DNA of 64,000 nucleotides from Gemmatimonadota bacterium (GTDB lineage Bacteria > Gemmatimonadota > Gemmatimonadetes > Longimicrobiales > Gaopeijiaceae): NCBI GenBank assembly GCA_016209885.1, contig JACQVF010000099.1, forward strand, positions 1 to 64,000, written 5' to 3'. The notes below the pieces were generated by a model. It saw nothing but the letters and a program-made list of their open reading frames with translations. It was not told the DNA's origin and did not search any database. Shown piece by piece: positions 26,164 to 35,285 of the stretch. Within the stretch, counting starts at the first letter, position 1; each line of letters begins with the position of its first letter. The position numbers were made by a program, and so were the translations under genes.

Positions 26164-26189
26164 CCCGGGCGGCGTTCCCGGGCGGCGTT
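26164..26189 (+). repeat. Perfect tandem 13-bp repeat
   Basis: CCCGGGCGGCGTT occurs twice head to tail (26164-26176 and 26177-26189), 25 bp before a TTGACA box. It may be a regulator site of the sigma-factor gene or a slippage product. It lies in the 418-bp gap 26047-26464, which holds no clear gene. Confidence 0.5.
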
Positions 26190-26213
26190 CCCCCGGTGTC
26201 CCCGGGGCGACGA

Positions 26214-26242
26214 TTGACACCTGGGCGTGCCCCGGATACTCT
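26214..26242 (+). promoter_or_regulatory. Promoter upstream of the ECF sigma gene
   Basis: TTGACA (26214-26219), a 17-nt spacer and TACTCT (26237-26242) give a housekeeping-type promoter. The leader to the ATG at 26465 would be about 215 nt. A short frame starting near 26338 (MIPMRIATAQLVCG) lies inside it, but its coding nature is doubtful. Confidence 0.5.
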
Positions 26243-26464
26243 CGGGGCGACGCCGGCCTGGAGCCAAGGACGCCGCGATGGATCCGTTCGCTGGCGATCG
26301 CCGTCGTGGCCCCCCGGCCTCGCGTTCCAGGGAACGATGATCCCCATGAGAATTGCCACCGCTCAGCTCGTCTGCGGCGCCGGACCCGGGCGCCGGGGGC
26401 GCGCGGGTGCGGATGCGGGTGCGGCGCGGAAGCCGCCGCGGTGGCGCCACGGCGGAGCGAAGGG

Positions 26465-27079
26465 ATGATCGGGAGCCCGGGAAGGGCTGACGGGCGCTCG
26501 CCCCCCGAGCGAGCGAGCTTTGAAGAAGAGGCGCTTCCCCATCTGGACGCCGTCTACCGATTCGCCCTTCGGCTCACCGGGTCTGCGGATGCGGCTCAGG
26601 ACCTGGCGCAGGACACGTTCTTGCGGGCGTTCCGCGCGTGGGGCCAGTACACGCCGGGCACGCGCTGCAAGAGCTGGCTGTTCACGATCTGCCGCAACGT
26701 GTTCCTGCGGCAACGGGAACGGAGTCAGCGCCTCGACACGATCCTGACCGAGGTCGCCGAGGAGGATCCGCGCGACCTGAGTCGCGAAAACCCCGTGTTC
26801 GCGGCGACTCACGAACTCGATCCCGAGGGCGCGTTCTTCCGCAGCCTCGTGGATCGAGACGTGTTGCGCGCCATCGACGAGCTGCCGGAAGAGTATCGGC
26901 TCGCCGTGGTACTCTCGGACCTGGAGGGGTTCCGGTACCACGAGATCGCCGAGCTCGTGGGAGTGCCCGTCGGCACCGTGAAAAGCAGGCTGTTTCGGGG
27001 ACGGCGGCGCCTCCAGCAGCAGCTCTACGAGTACGCGGTCTCCATGGGTTACATCCCCGCGCGGCCGGGGAGGGGGTAG
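26465..27079 (+). CDS. ECF-type RNA polymerase sigma factor (SigR/RpoE-like)
   Basis: The 204-residue product has sigma region 2 (FALRLTGSADAAQDLAQDTF, then FRAWGQYTPGTRCKSWLFTI) and sigma region 4 with its helix-turn-helix (YHEIAELVGVPVGTVKSRLF). YTPGT followed by KSWLF is typical of the SigR/SigH branch. The ATG has GGAG seven bases upstream. The next gene, ten bases on, encodes a zinc-binding anti-sigma factor, so the pair forms a typical stress-response switch, possibly redox-controlled. The target promoters were not identified. Confidence 0.9.
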   Translation: MIGSPGRADGRSPPERASFEEEALPHLDAVYRFALRLTGSADAAQDLAQDTFLRAFRAWGQYTPGTRCKSWLFTICRNVFLRQRERSQRLDTILTEVAEEDPRDLSRENPVFAATHELDPEGAFFRSLVDRDVLRAIDELPEEYRLAVVLSDLEGFRYHEIAELVGVPVGTVKSRLFRGRRRLQQQLYEYAVSMGYIPARPGRG

Positions 27080-27088
27080 GGTGGACGA

Positions 27089-27409
27089 ATGGAACGGCCG
27101 AACCTGATCGAGCGGCTCCTCAACCTGCTGCGCCGGTGGCGGTCCGGCGAAGCCTCCGCAACGAACGGCATGATCACCTGCCGCGAAGCCCTCGAACGGC
27201 TTTTCGAGTTCATGGATGGAGAGTTGGAGGGGGTCGAGGAGAAACAGGTTGAAGAGCACCTGCGGATCTGCGAGCGGTGCTACCCGCACCTGCTCTTCGA
27301 GCAGTCGTTCCGCGCGGCCGTACGTCGCACCTTCGAGGGCGAGCGCGCACCGGAGACAGTCCGCAACCGCATCCTGGAGCTGCTCCGGACCGGGCAGAGT
27401 GAGGCGTAG
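27089..27409 (+). CDS. Zinc-binding anti-sigma factor (RsrA-like)
   Basis: The 106-residue product has a ZAS domain: Cys31, then His57, Cys61 and Cys64 in EEHLRICERC. The 26-residue gap from Cys31 to His57 equals the Cys11-His37 spacing of the redox-sensing RsrA. In RsrA, oxidation forms a disulfide, releases zinc and frees the sigma factor. The gene follows the sigma gene at ten bases, so both are co-expressed. ATG 27170 is another possible start and would still keep all four ligands. Confidence 0.88.
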   Translation: MERPNLIERLLNLLRRWRSGEASATNGMITCREALERLFEFMDGELEGVEEKQVEEHLRICERCYPHLLFEQSFRAAVRRTFEGERAPETVRNRILELLRTGQSEA

Positions 27410-27429
27410 CAGGTCCGGGAGCCGGCTTA

Positions 27430-27453
27430 GCCGCCCCGCGCTTGCGGGGCGGC
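27430..27453 (+). terminator. Strong hairpin after the sigma/anti-sigma operon
   Basis: GCCGCCCCGC (27430-27439) pairs perfectly with GCGGGGCGGC (27444-27453) across a 4-nt loop, 20 bp past the anti-sigma stop. The T-content after it is weak. It probably ends or stabilises the sigma/anti-sigma transcript ahead of the topoisomerase gene. Confidence 0.6.
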
Positions 27454-27564
27454 GGCGTCATCCGAACATTTCCCGAAATCAGAGGGCGGGCGCCGGGGCG
27501 GCGATGCCAGTGATCGGCTGGGCGGCGGCAGAGCGTCCGGAATCGGAACGACCCAGGAGGTTTC

Positions 27565-30072
27565 ATGGAGGTGGAGCAGAAGCGCGAGAGGATTCTCCCG
27601 CGGCTCATCGAGGAGGAGATGCGCGAGTCGTTCCTGGACTACTCGATGAGTGTGATCGTGCAGCGGGCGCTGCCGGACGTGCGGGACGGGCTCAAGCCGG
27701 TGCATCGGCGGATCCTCTACTCGATGCACGAGCTAGGGCTTCGTCCGGACCGTGCGCACAAGAAGAGCGCGGCGGTGGTGGGGGACGTGCTGGGGAAGTA
27801 TCACCCTCACGGGGACATGGCGGTCTACGAGGCGCTGGTGCGGATGGTGCAGGATTTCAGCCTGCGTTATCCGCTGGTGGAGGGGCAGGGCAACTTTGGT
27901 TCGGTGGACGGGGACAACGCGGCGGCGTACCGCTATACGGAGGTGCGGCTGGGGTCGATGGCGCTGGAGCTTCTGGCGGACATCGACCGTGAGACCGTGC
28001 CCTTCGTCCCGAACTTCGATGGGCACCTACAGGAGCCGTGCGTACTGCCGGCGCGGCTCCCGAACCTGCTGGTGAACGGGAGCTCGGGGATCGCCGTGGG
28101 GATGAGCACGAACGTGCCGCCACACAATCTGCGCGAGGTGGCCGCGGCGGTGCGGCATCTGGTCGAGCGTCCGGGTTGTGCGGTGGCGGATCTCATGAAG
28201 CGGGTGCGGGGTCCGGATTTTCCCACAGGCGGGATCGTGGTCGGGGTGGGCGGCATCCGCGAGATGTACGAGACGGGGCGGGGCCGGATCGTGGTGCGCG
28301 CGCGGGTGGTCAAGGAGGCTCTGCGGGGCGGCAAGGCTCAGCTCGTGGTGATGGAGATCCCGTACGCGGTGTCGAAGTCGCGGGTCATCGAGCAGATCGC
28401 CGACCTCGTGCGGGAGAAGCGGCTCGAGGACGTGACGGACCTGCGAGACGAGTCGGACCGTGACGGGATTCGCGTGGTGATCGAGCTCAAGCGGGGCGCC
28501 AACGCGGAGGGGGTGCTCGAGGTCCTGTTCCGGCAGACTCACCTTCAGTCCACGTTCGGCGCGATCCTGCTGGCGCTGGACGGCGGGCAGCCCCGGGAGT
28601 TCAATCTGAAGGAGCTACTGGAGCGGTATCGCGATCATCGTGTGGAGGTGGTGCGGCGCCGCTCGCAGCACGAACTCGAGCGGGCGATGGCGGAGCTCCA
28701 CGTGACGGAGGGGCTCTTGCGGGCCGTGGACGCCATCGATGACGTGGTTGCGCTGATTCGGGCGTCGAAGGACCGAGGCCAGGCGTCGGAGCGGCTGCGG
28801 AAGCGTTTCAAGCTGAGCGAGGCGCAGGCGTCGGCGATTCTGGACATGCGCCTGGCGCGGCTGACAGCGCTGGAGCGGGTGGAGCTCAAGGCGCGGCGGC
28901 GTGATCTCAGCCAGGAGATCGCGCGGCTCGAAGCGATCCTGGCCAGCGAGAAGAAGCAGCTCCAAGTGGTGCTGGCGGAGCTGGATGAGCTGGTGGAGCG
29001 GCGCGGTGACGGCCGGCGCACGGTCATCGCGGAGGGGGAGGCGGTCGATCTGGAGGACGTGGTCGCGGCGGAGGACGTGGTTGTCACGCTGAGCCACGCG
29101 GGGTATGTGAAACGGATGCCGTTGGGTCTGTTCCGTCGCCGCCTTGCGGGCGAACGTCCGCTCGCAGGGATGGAGCGCTACCCCGACGACTATCTGGAGC
29201 GCGTGTTCGTGGCGCGGACGGATGACCGGATCCTTCTCTTCTGTGAAGGGGGTCAACTGCACTCGTTGCCGGTTCTGGATGTGCCGGAGAGCGGGCGTGC
29301 GAGCCGGGGCCAGTCGCTCTACGGGCTGCTGGGGATCCGGAGGCAGGAGCGGATCGTGGCGATGGCGCCGGTGGGCGATGCCGGGGCGGACCGCTACCTC
29401 GTGTTTCTCACGGCGGATGGGACCGTGAAGCGCACGCCGCTCCGTGAGCTTTCAACCGTGCGTTCCGGGGGCGTCATCGGGGTCCGGCTGAAGCGAGGAG
29501 ATAGGCTGCTGGATGTGCAACTCTCCGACGGGGCGAGCGACTTGGTGGTGCTCACGCGACGGGGCCGTGCGATCCGGTATCCCGAGGCCGACGTCCCGGT
29601 GATGGGCCGGAATGCGCAGGGTGTGCGGGGAATCCGGCTCGAGAAGGGGGACGCGGTGGTGGGTGTTCTTCTGGGCAGACGCGACGCCGAGATTCTCACG
29701 GTCACGGACCGGGGGTTCGCGAAGCGAACCGCGGTGGGCGAGTATCCGGTCCAGCGCCGTGGCGGACTCGGGACGCTCACGCTGGACCGATCTTCGGGCG
29801 ATCTGGTGGCGGGTTTCGAGGTTCTCGCAGGCGACGAGCTCATGGTGCGGGCGACCAGCGGCGAGGCTCGGCGGGTCGTGGCGGGTGAGGTCCCGCTGCA
29901 AGGACGTACGACGCGGGGTATCAGGGTCATGGAGCTGGCGGAGGCCGACCGTGTGGTAGAGGTGACGCGGGTTGCCCGGGCTTCCGGGGCGGGCGAGGGA
30001 GTTCCGCGTGCCGACAGCGTGGAGGGTGGCGAGGGCGCGCAACTAGCCTTGATCCTCGAGGGCGTTCGCTGA
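27565..30072 (+). CDS. gyrA: Type IIA topoisomerase subunit A (DNA gyrase A / ParC family)
   Basis: The 835-residue protein has the breakage-reunion domain with the catalytic tyrosine in AYRYTE (Tyr124), a winged helix with [15 protein letters not shown], the tower and coiled-coil (about 350-490), and a C-terminal beta-pinwheel. At the positions equal to E. coli GyrA Ser83 and Asp87 it has Met85 and Glu89. The blade-1 GyrA box (QRRGGKG), needed for DNA wrapping by gyrase, reads RRRLAGERP here; a related QRRGGLG lies far downstream at 730-736. It could therefore be a ParC-like or second A subunit rather than the main gyrase. No B subunit gene is near. AGGAGG precedes the ATG. Confidence 0.88.
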   Translation: MEVEQKRERILPRLIEEEMRESFLDYSMSVIVQRALPDVRDGLKPVHRRILYSMHELGLRPDRAHKKSAAVVGDVLGKYHPHGDMAVYEALVRMVQDFSLRYPLVEGQGNFGSVDGDNAAAYRYTEVRLGSMALELLADIDRETVPFVPNFDGHLQEPCVLPARLPNLLVNGSSGIAVGMSTNVPPHNLREVAAAVRHLVERPGCAVADLMKRVRGPDFPTGGIVVGVGGIREMYETGRGRIVVRARVVKEALRGGKAQLVVMEIPYAVSKSRVIEQIADLVREKRLEDVTDLRDESDRDGIRVVIELKRGANAEGVLEVLFRQTHLQSTFGAILLALDGGQPREFNLKELLERYRDHRVEVVRRRSQHELERAMAELHVTEGLLRAVDAIDDVVALIRASKDRGQASERLRKRFKLSEAQASAILDMRLARLTALERVELKARRRDLSQEIARLEAILASEKKQLQVVLAELDELVERRGDGRRTVIAEGEAVDLEDVVAAEDVVVTLSHAGYVKRMPLGLFRRRLAGERPLAGMERYPDDYLERVFVARTDDRILLFCEGGQLHSLPVLDVPESGRASRGQSLYGLLGIRRQERIVAMAPVGDAGADRYLVFLTADGTVKRTPLRELSTVRSGGVIGVRLKRGDRLLDVQLSDGASDLVVLTRRGRAIRYPEADVPVMGRNAQGVRGIRLEKGDAVVGVLLGRRDAEILTVTDRGFAKRTAVGEYPVQRRGGLGTLTLDRSSGDLVAGFEVLAGDELMVRATSGEARRVVAGEVPLQGRTTRGIRVMELAEADRVVEVTRVARASGAGEGVPRADSVEGGEGAQLALILEGVR

Positions 30073-30133
30073 TGGGCCGGGCGTAGAACGGGAACGCGCG
30101 TGGAATGCGTTCGATCGTCGGGAGAGGCAAGGG

Positions 30134-31315
30134 ATGGCGAAGGTTCTGGTTCTGGGCGCGGGCGAGCAGGGTCGCGCCACGGCGTTCGATCTCCTGCGGG
30201 AGCCGGGCGTGGAGTTCGTGAGGCTGGCGGACCTGCAGCCGAAGCGCATCCCTTCATTCTTGGAGCGTCACCTGGGCGGTCGGCTCGAGGCAGTGGCTGT
30301 GGACGCTCGAGACCACACTGCGGTGCGCGCCCTCATGGAGCGGCACGATGCATGCCTTTGCGCGCTGCCGTACTACTTCAACCTGGACATGACGCGCCTG
30401 GCGATCGAGGCGGGCGTCCACTTTGCGGACCTGGGCGGCAACACGGAGATCGTGCGGCGGCAGCTCGAGTTGGACGATGCGGCGGCCCGGCGCGGGATTA
30501 CCGTGATCCCGGACTGCGGCCTTGCGCCGGGGATGGTGAATATCCTGGCGGCGGCGGCGATGCGGCGCATGGAGCGCGTCACGTCCGTAGCGATCCGCGT
30601 GGGCGGTCTCCCGCAGCACCCGGAGCCGCCGCTCCACTATACGATCGTGTACTCGCTGGAGGGCGTTGTGGACTACTACACGACCAGCGCCTGGGTCCTG
30701 CGAGACGGACGGCTGGCGGAGGTGGAGGCGCTCGACGGGCTCGAGTCCGTGACGTTCCCGGTGCCGGTGGGCGAGCTGGAGGCGTTCTACACGGCGGGCG
30801 GCATCTCCATGATGCCGTGGCGGTACGAGGGGCGCGTGGCGCAGATGGACTACAAGACGCTGCGCTATCCGGGTCACGCGGCGATTGTCAAGGCGATCCG
30901 CGGGCTGGGGCTCCTGTCCAGCCAGCCGGTGAAGGTGAACGGGGCGGAGGTCGTGCCGCGGCGTGTGTTCATCGCCTGTGCGGAGCCGGTGCTGCGCAAA
31001 CCGGTAGCCCGCGACCTCGTGGCGATGCGCGTGGAGGTGCAGGGCGAGAAGGATGGGCGCCCGCTCACGGTGCGCTACGAGCTGCTTGACTTCTACGATG
31101 AGGAGAACGGCATCACCGCCATGGAGCGCTCCACCGGCTACTCGCTCTCCATCACGGGGCTCATGCAAATGGATGGTCGGATCACCGAGCGCGGTGTGCG
31201 GACGCCCGACGGTTGTGTGCCCGTGGACGCGTACTTGGCCGAACTGGCAAGGCGTGGGATCGAGATCCGGAAGACGGAGAGCGGATTAGCGGGTCTTAGC
31301 GGGTTAGCGGGTTAG
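30134..31315 (+). CDS. Saccharopine dehydrogenase family protein (L-lysine dehydrogenase-like)
   Basis: The 393-residue protein starts with an NAD(P)-binding Rossmann motif (VLVLGAGEQGRATAFDLL) and shows family segments ALPYYFNLDMTRLAIEAGVH and DLGGNTEIV, then IPDCGLAPGMVNILA. The nearest known functions are lysine 6-dehydrogenase and saccharopine reductase, which oxidise amino groups at the end of lysine-type chains. It is cytoplasmic, 61 bp after the topoisomerase gene. The last eleven residues (SGLAGLSGLAG) and the stop are encoded by a small tandem repeat. Confidence 0.82.
   Translation: MAKVLVLGAGEQGRATAFDLLREPGVEFVRLADLQPKRIPSFLERHLGGRLEAVAVDARDHTAVRALMERHDACLCALPYYFNLDMTRLAIEAGVHFADLGGNTEIVRRQLELDDAAARRGITVIPDCGLAPGMVNILAAAAMRRMERVTSVAIRVGGLPQHPEPPLHYTIVYSLEGVVDYYTTSAWVLRDGRLAEVEALDGLESVTFPVPVGELEAFYTAGGISMMPWRYEGRVAQMDYKTLRYPGHAAIVKAIRGLGLLSSQPVKVNGAEVVPRRVFIACAEPVLRKPVARDLVAMRVEVQGEKDGRPLTVRYELLDFYDEENGITAMERSTGYSLSITGLMQMDGRITERGVRTPDGCVPVDAYLAELARRGIEIRKTESGLAGLSGLAG
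31281..31314 (+). repeat. GCGGGTTA tandem array, locus 1
   Basis: Four tandem units (GCGGATTA, GCGGGTCTTA, GCGGGTTA, GCGGGTTA) end the saccharopine-dehydrogenase-like gene and supply its TAG stop. The same unit recurs at 41284-41323. The rest of the 130-bp gap to the convergent gene holds no other feature. Confidence 0.65.
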
Positions 31316-31445
31316 CATTCCGACCGTTCGACCGCGCCGGCGGCTTTTGCCCGGGTGCCGGCGGCCGCCGGCTCAGGCGTCCGAGGCGGCCAGGTTGGAG
31401 GAGCGCCTGGGTCACCGGCGTCAGCGGCGTATTACGCAGGCGCGG

Positions 31446-33260
31446 TCAGCGGCGGGCGCCGAGCACGGCGGTGAGGCGGACCCGCTGGCTGTCGCGCAGC
31501 ACTTCGATGTTCACCGTATCGCCGGGCGCCTTTTCCCGGAGCGCGTACGTGTAGGCGTAGAGGTCGGCGATCTCCTTCCCGCCGAAGGCGACGATGACGT
31601 CGCCCGCCTTCAGCCCCGCGTGTTCCGCCGGGCTTCCGGCACGCACACCCGTGATGCGCACGCCGAACGGCACGGGGGAGAAGTCCGGGATCGTCCCGAG
31701 ATACGGTCCGTAGCCGCTCTCCGGGGCGGGCCCCGCGCCCGCGTGTTGATCACCGGCCTGGGCGACGGCGGTGAGCTGCGAGCGCGCGCCGAGGTCGCGG
31801 GCGACCTGCGTGACGAGCGTGGCCACGCGCTCGAGCCCATCGGCATTCAGCTTCTGCCAGTCGTCGGACGGGCGGTGGTAGTCCTCGTGTGCGTTCGTGA
31901 AGAAGTGGAGGACGGGGATTCCGCGGGCGTAGAACGAGCTGTGGTCGCTAGGCCCGAAACCGTCCTCGGAGAGGACCAGGGTGAAGGGTGTAGCGACGCG
32001 GGCATTCGCCGCCGCCAGCATGTCGCGCCACTCGCGGGCGGTCCCCACGCCCATCACGCTCAGCCGGTTCTCCCGCAGCCGGCCTACCATGTCCAGGTTC
32101 AGCATGGCGAGCACGCTGTCCACCGTGACCGTCGGGTGCTGCACGAAATGCGTGGAGCCGAGGAGCCCGCGTTCCTCGCCCGAGAAGGCGATGAAGAGGA
32201 TCGAGTGGCGCGGAGAGGGGGGGGCGCCGGCGAGCTGGCGGGCCGCTTCGATGATTGCGGCCACGCCGCTGGCGTTGTCGTCCGCGCCGTTGTGGATGGT
32301 GCCTGTCTCGTCCGGGGCGAGCGACCCTTCGCCGCCACGGCCCAGGTGGTCGAGGTGCGCGCCGATGACGACGAAGCGACCGCGCAGCGCCGGATCGGCG
32401 GCGGGGAGGAAGCCCGCGACGTTGTGGGCGCTCTCCATGCGGGGCTCGACTTCCGTGTGCAGTCGGATCCGCTCGCCCGCCTGAGCCGCGGCCCGCAGCT
32501 TGCCCGCCAGTGCGCCGCGGACCGTGACCGCCGGGATGCGCGCGCTCGGCCGCGTCTCGCTCTCCGGCTCCGGTAGCGGACTGCCGTCCGGGAGCAGGAC
32601 GACGAGCCCCAAGGCGCCGCGCCCTTCGGCGGTCCGGGTCTTGAAGTGAGGATCCGCGTAGAGGGAGCGTCCGTCCGACGAGCCGGGGTCGCCCGCTTCC
32701 ACGACCACGATCTTGCCGGTGAGCTCCGTGCGGCTGTACACGTCGTCGGGGTTACCCGGCCGTGTGATCCCGTAGGCGGCGTACGCCGCCGGAGCCTCGG
32801 CGTTGGCGGTCGCGGAGAAGCCGAGCGGGATCCAGTCGCGGCCGGCGGTGTACGTCTCGGCCGCTACGGCCAAGAGGTTAGTGGGGCCGAGGCGCGCGCC
32901 TACGCGGAGGGGAAAGGACTGGAAGTACGTGCCGTTCTCGCCTGCGGGCGCGAGGCCGATCTCACGGAAGCGGGCGGCGACATACTCGGCCGCGCAGCGT
33001 TCGCCCGGTGAGCCGGCGGCCCGGCCCTCTAGTGCGTCGTCGGCGAGGTAGCGCACGTGCGCGATGGGGCCTGTGAGGCCGGGGCCAAGCGTCGCCGAAG
33101 ACGGGCAGGCTGGCAGGGCGGGGCCCACGACCGTGGCGAGGCGTGACGGTGCTCCCGGGTCCGCAAGCTCCGCGACGGAGGCGGCCACGGACACGGACAC
33201 AGAAAGAGCCGCCACGCCAAGAATGACGAACGGCGGAGAAGGGAAGCGAGATGGTCGCAT
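31446..33260 (-). CDS. Secreted M28-family aminopeptidase with C-terminal PDZ domain
   Basis: The product (604 residues) has a signal peptide (MRPSRFPSPPFVILGVAALS), a PA-like insert (about 130-270) and an M28 domain with all zinc ligands: IGAHLDHLG (His, Asp), NGADDNASGVAAI (bridging Asp), FSGEERGLLGS (Glu), NLDMVG (Asp) and DYHRPSDDW (His). A PDZ domain (VRAGSPAEHAGLKAGDVIVA) ends the protein. It is exported and probably removes N-terminal residues from peptides. The ATG at 33260 is preferred because GAGG lies nine bases before it; ATG 33269 is the alternative. It diverges from the TolB-like gene. Confidence 0.88.
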   Translation of the reverse strand: MRPSRFPSPPFVILGVAALSVSVSVAASVAELADPGAPSRLATVVGPALPACPSSATLGPGLTGPIAHVRYLADDALEGRAAGSPGERCAAEYVAARFREIGLAPAGENGTYFQSFPLRVGARLGPTNLLAVAAETYTAGRDWIPLGFSATANAEAPAAYAAYGITRPGNPDDVYSRTELTGKIVVVEAGDPGSSDGRSLYADPHFKTRTAEGRGALGLVVLLPDGSPLPEPESETRPSARIPAVTVRGALAGKLRAAAQAGERIRLHTEVEPRMESAHNVAGFLPAADPALRGRFVVIGAHLDHLGRGGEGSLAPDETGTIHNGADDNASGVAAIIEAARQLAGAPPSPRHSILFIAFSGEERGLLGSTHFVQHPTVTVDSVLAMLNLDMVGRLRENRLSVMGVGTAREWRDMLAAANARVATPFTLVLSEDGFGPSDHSSFYARGIPVLHFFTNAHEDYHRPSDDWQKLNADGLERVATLVTQVARDLGARSQLTAVAQAGDQHAGAGPAPESGYGPYLGTIPDFSPVPFGVRITGVRAGSPAEHAGLKAGDVIVAFGGKEIADLYAYTYALREKAPGDTVNIEVLRDSQRVRLTAVLGARR

Positions 33261-33316
33261 CAGGTTCATCCTCGTGCCCGTCCGGTCCTAGGTCCCACGG
33301 GTCTTCGGAACGTCGG

Positions 33317-34453
33317 GTGCCTATCCGTCGACGTCGGTATCGGCGCAACTGTTCGAGACTCGGGGACAGGTGTGCCCGCCCCCGGTTCGCCGCGCTCGCC
33401 GCGCTGCCCCTGCTGATGGCGCCGCGCCCGGCAGGCGCCCAGACGGGCGCCGACTCGCTTCGCGAGCCGCGCGAGGTGCACCTGCGCAACGTCCGCCAGC
33501 TCACCTTCGGCGGCGAGAACGCGGAGGCGTACTTCTCGTTCGACGGCCGGCGGCTCGTTTTGCAGACGACGCCCGCCGACGGCGGGTGCGACCAGATCTA
33601 CAGCCTCGACCTGGCCAGCGGCCAGAGGCGGCGCGTGAGCACGGGCCGCGGGCGCACGACCTGCGCCTACTACTATGCGTCGGGCGAAAAGATCCTCTAC
33701 TCGTCCACGCACCACTGGCTCGAGGCCTGCCCGCCGCGTCCGGACTACTCGCGCGGCTACGTGTGGGCGGTGTATCCCACCTACGACATCTTCGTTGTGG
33801 ATGCCGACGGCTCGGACCTGCGCGCGCTCACGTCCACGTGGGGCTACGATGCGGAGGCCACGGTCAGCCCGCGCGGCGACCGCATCGTCTTCACCAGCAT
33901 GCGCGACGGCGATCTCGACATCTACAGCATGGACCCGGACGGTGGCAACGTGGTACGGCTTACCCACGAGCTCGGGTACGACGGCGGCGCGTTCTTCAGC
34001 CCCGACGGCTCGAGGATCGTCTATCGGGCGCACCATCCTTCGTCCCCCGAGGAGATCGCCGATTATCGCGCACTGCTAGCAGACGGGCTGATCCGCCCGA
34101 CGACCCTGGAGCTTTACGTGATGGGCGCGGACGGCTCGGACCGCCGTCGGATCACGAGCAACGGCGCGGCGAACTTCGCGCCGTTCTGGCACCCGTCGGG
34201 GCGGAAGGTCCTGTTCAGCTCGAACGTGCACGATCCGCGGGGGCGCGACTTCGACCTGTACCTCGTCAATCTCGATGGCAGCGGTCTCGAGCGCGTGACC
34301 TACTCGCCTGATTTCGACGGCTTCCCGGTCTTCAGTCCGGACGGGCGCTACCTTGTGTGGGCATCCAACCGCAACCAGAGGCGGCCGGGCGACACGAACA
34401 TCTTCATCGCGGAATGGGTGGAGGGGCCGCGGGCGACGGGGACCCCGCCGTGA
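33317..34453 (+). CDS. Secreted TolB/WD40-like beta-propeller protein
   Basis: The product (378 residues from the GTG at 33317) has an Arg-rich N-region, a hydrophobic stretch and an Ala-Gln-Ala-like cleavage site (PRPAGAQTG). Five or six PD40 propeller blades follow: AYFSFDGRRLVLQT, ATVSPRGDRIVFTSMRDGDL, AFFSPDGSRIVYRA, FWHPSGRKVLFSSN and VFSPDGRYLVWASNRN. Such proteins are periplasmic or outer-membrane scaffolds; a specific role is not seen. An ATG at 33251 would overlap the divergent peptidase start and is less likely. Repeat R1 copy B begins 18 bp past its stop. Confidence 0.8.
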   Translation: MPIRRRRYRRNCSRLGDRCARPRFAALAALPLLMAPRPAGAQTGADSLREPREVHLRNVRQLTFGGENAEAYFSFDGRRLVLQTTPADGGCDQIYSLDLASGQRRRVSTGRGRTTCAYYYASGEKILYSSTHHWLEACPPRPDYSRGYVWAVYPTYDIFVVDADGSDLRALTSTWGYDAEATVSPRGDRIVFTSMRDGDLDIYSMDPDGGNVVRLTHELGYDGGAFFSPDGSRIVYRAHHPSSPEEIADYRALLADGLIRPTTLELYVMGADGSDRRRITSNGAANFAPFWHPSGRKVLFSSNVHDPRGRDFDLYLVNLDGSGLERVTYSPDFDGFPVFSPDGRYLVWASNRNQRRPGDTNIFIAEWVEGPRATGTPP

Positions 34454-34470
34454 CGCCGGCCGGTGTCCCG

Positions 34471-34508
34471 ACCGGAAGCGTGGTCGCACACCGCCGCTGC
34501 ACTCCGCC
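34471..34508 (+). repeat. Intergenic repeat family R1, copy B
   Basis: The element starts ACCGGAAGCGTGGTCGCACA and continues CCGCCGCTGCACTCCG. It aligns with copy A (13385-13424) with a 3-nt gap. Like copy A it directly follows a stop codon (34453). Confidence 0.65.
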
Positions 34509-34531
34509 CTGCTGCGTGGCGTCTCGCCCTC

Positions 34532-34559
34532 ACCCCACGCAACGTACGTTGCGTGGGGT
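34532..34559. terminator. Perfect 28-bp palindrome between convergent genes
   Basis: The half-site ACCCCACGCAACGT is followed directly by its exact reverse complement. It lies between the TolB-like gene (plus, ends 34453) and the Nudix gene (minus, ends 34659), so a bidirectional terminator is the simplest reading. The central AACGTACGTT also resembles a TetR-type operator core, but the location between gene ends argues against that. Confidence 0.55.
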
Positions 34560-34658
34560 CCCCGCTCGCAATAGCGCAGGGCTACCCCTTCTCGGCGCGC
34601 CTTGCGACGCGGACGCATCAGCGGTCTGGGTGCGTGACTCCCCTTCCGGCGGGGAGCG

Positions 34659-35285
34659 CTACTCCCGGGGGAGGTGGCGGAGGAACTGGCTGAGGATGCG
34701 GTACGTCAGCCCCCAGACGATCTCGTCTCCCACCCGGAAGGACGGGAAGCTGCGGGGTTCACCACTCACGTCAATGAGGACTGAGCGGGTGGCAGACGGG
34801 TGCGTGAAGCTGGCCAGCGGCACCCAGAGCGCTGCATCCACCTCCGGGGAGGCGGGGCGAGCCGGGGTGTCGGGCGGTACGCCCACGACGAAGGGCGTGA
34901 TCTCGATTTGCGGGAGCCGCCGGTTCAGCGGCGAGAGCTGGTCGAGGCGGCCGAGCACCGCGCCCAGCCGCTCCAGATCGATTCCCGTCTCTTCGAACGT
35001 CTCGCGGAAAGCGGTGTGCAGCAAGCTGGCGTCCTCAGGATCGCGGCGGCCGCCCGGGAGCGCCATGTGGCCGGACCAGGGATCCCGCTCGGAGCGCGCG
35101 CGCTTGATGAGCAGGAGCTCGAGCTCCGGGGTGGCACGCAGGATGAGGGTGACGGCGGCCTCGAGGGCGGTTCTCGGTGGGCCTTGGGCCTTGGCAGAGT
35201 GCGGACCTCGGTGAGCGGATACAGGGGCGAGGGCCGCACGCAGCGCCAGGAACCTGGGGTCCAGCTCGCCTGCGGAGACGGTCAT
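34659..35285 (-). CDS. Nudix hydrolase, coenzyme A diphosphatase-like
   Basis: The product (208 residues from ATG 35285) carries the Nudix region LPGGRRDPEDASLLHTAFRE followed by TFEETGI, and directly before it LLIKRARSERDPWSGHM, which matches the NuCoA signature of CoA pyrophosphatases (NudL family: LL, R, R, G, then PGG). It would hydrolyse CoA or related diphosphates in the cytoplasm. No Shine-Dalgarno precedes the ATG. CAGAAT five bases upstream could be a -10 box of a leaderless transcript. Longer in-frame starts up to 35423 exist, but their N-terminal sequence is not protein-like. Confidence 0.82.
   Translation of the reverse strand: MTVSAGELDPRFLALRAALAPVSAHRGPHSAKAQGPPRTALEAAVTLILRATPELELLLIKRARSERDPWSGHMALPGGRRDPEDASLLHTAFRETFEETGIDLERLGAVLGRLDQLSPLNRRLPQIEITPFVVGVPPDTPARPASPEVDAALWVPLASFTHPSATRSVLIDVSGEPRSFPSFRVGDEIVWGLTYRILSQFLRHLPRE

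Noticed and set aside
26338-26468. A short frame starting MIPMRIATAQLVCG inside the sigma-gene leader
   Set aside because: After about 15 residues it turns into Gly/Arg/Ala low-complexity sequence, and no ribosome-binding site precedes it.
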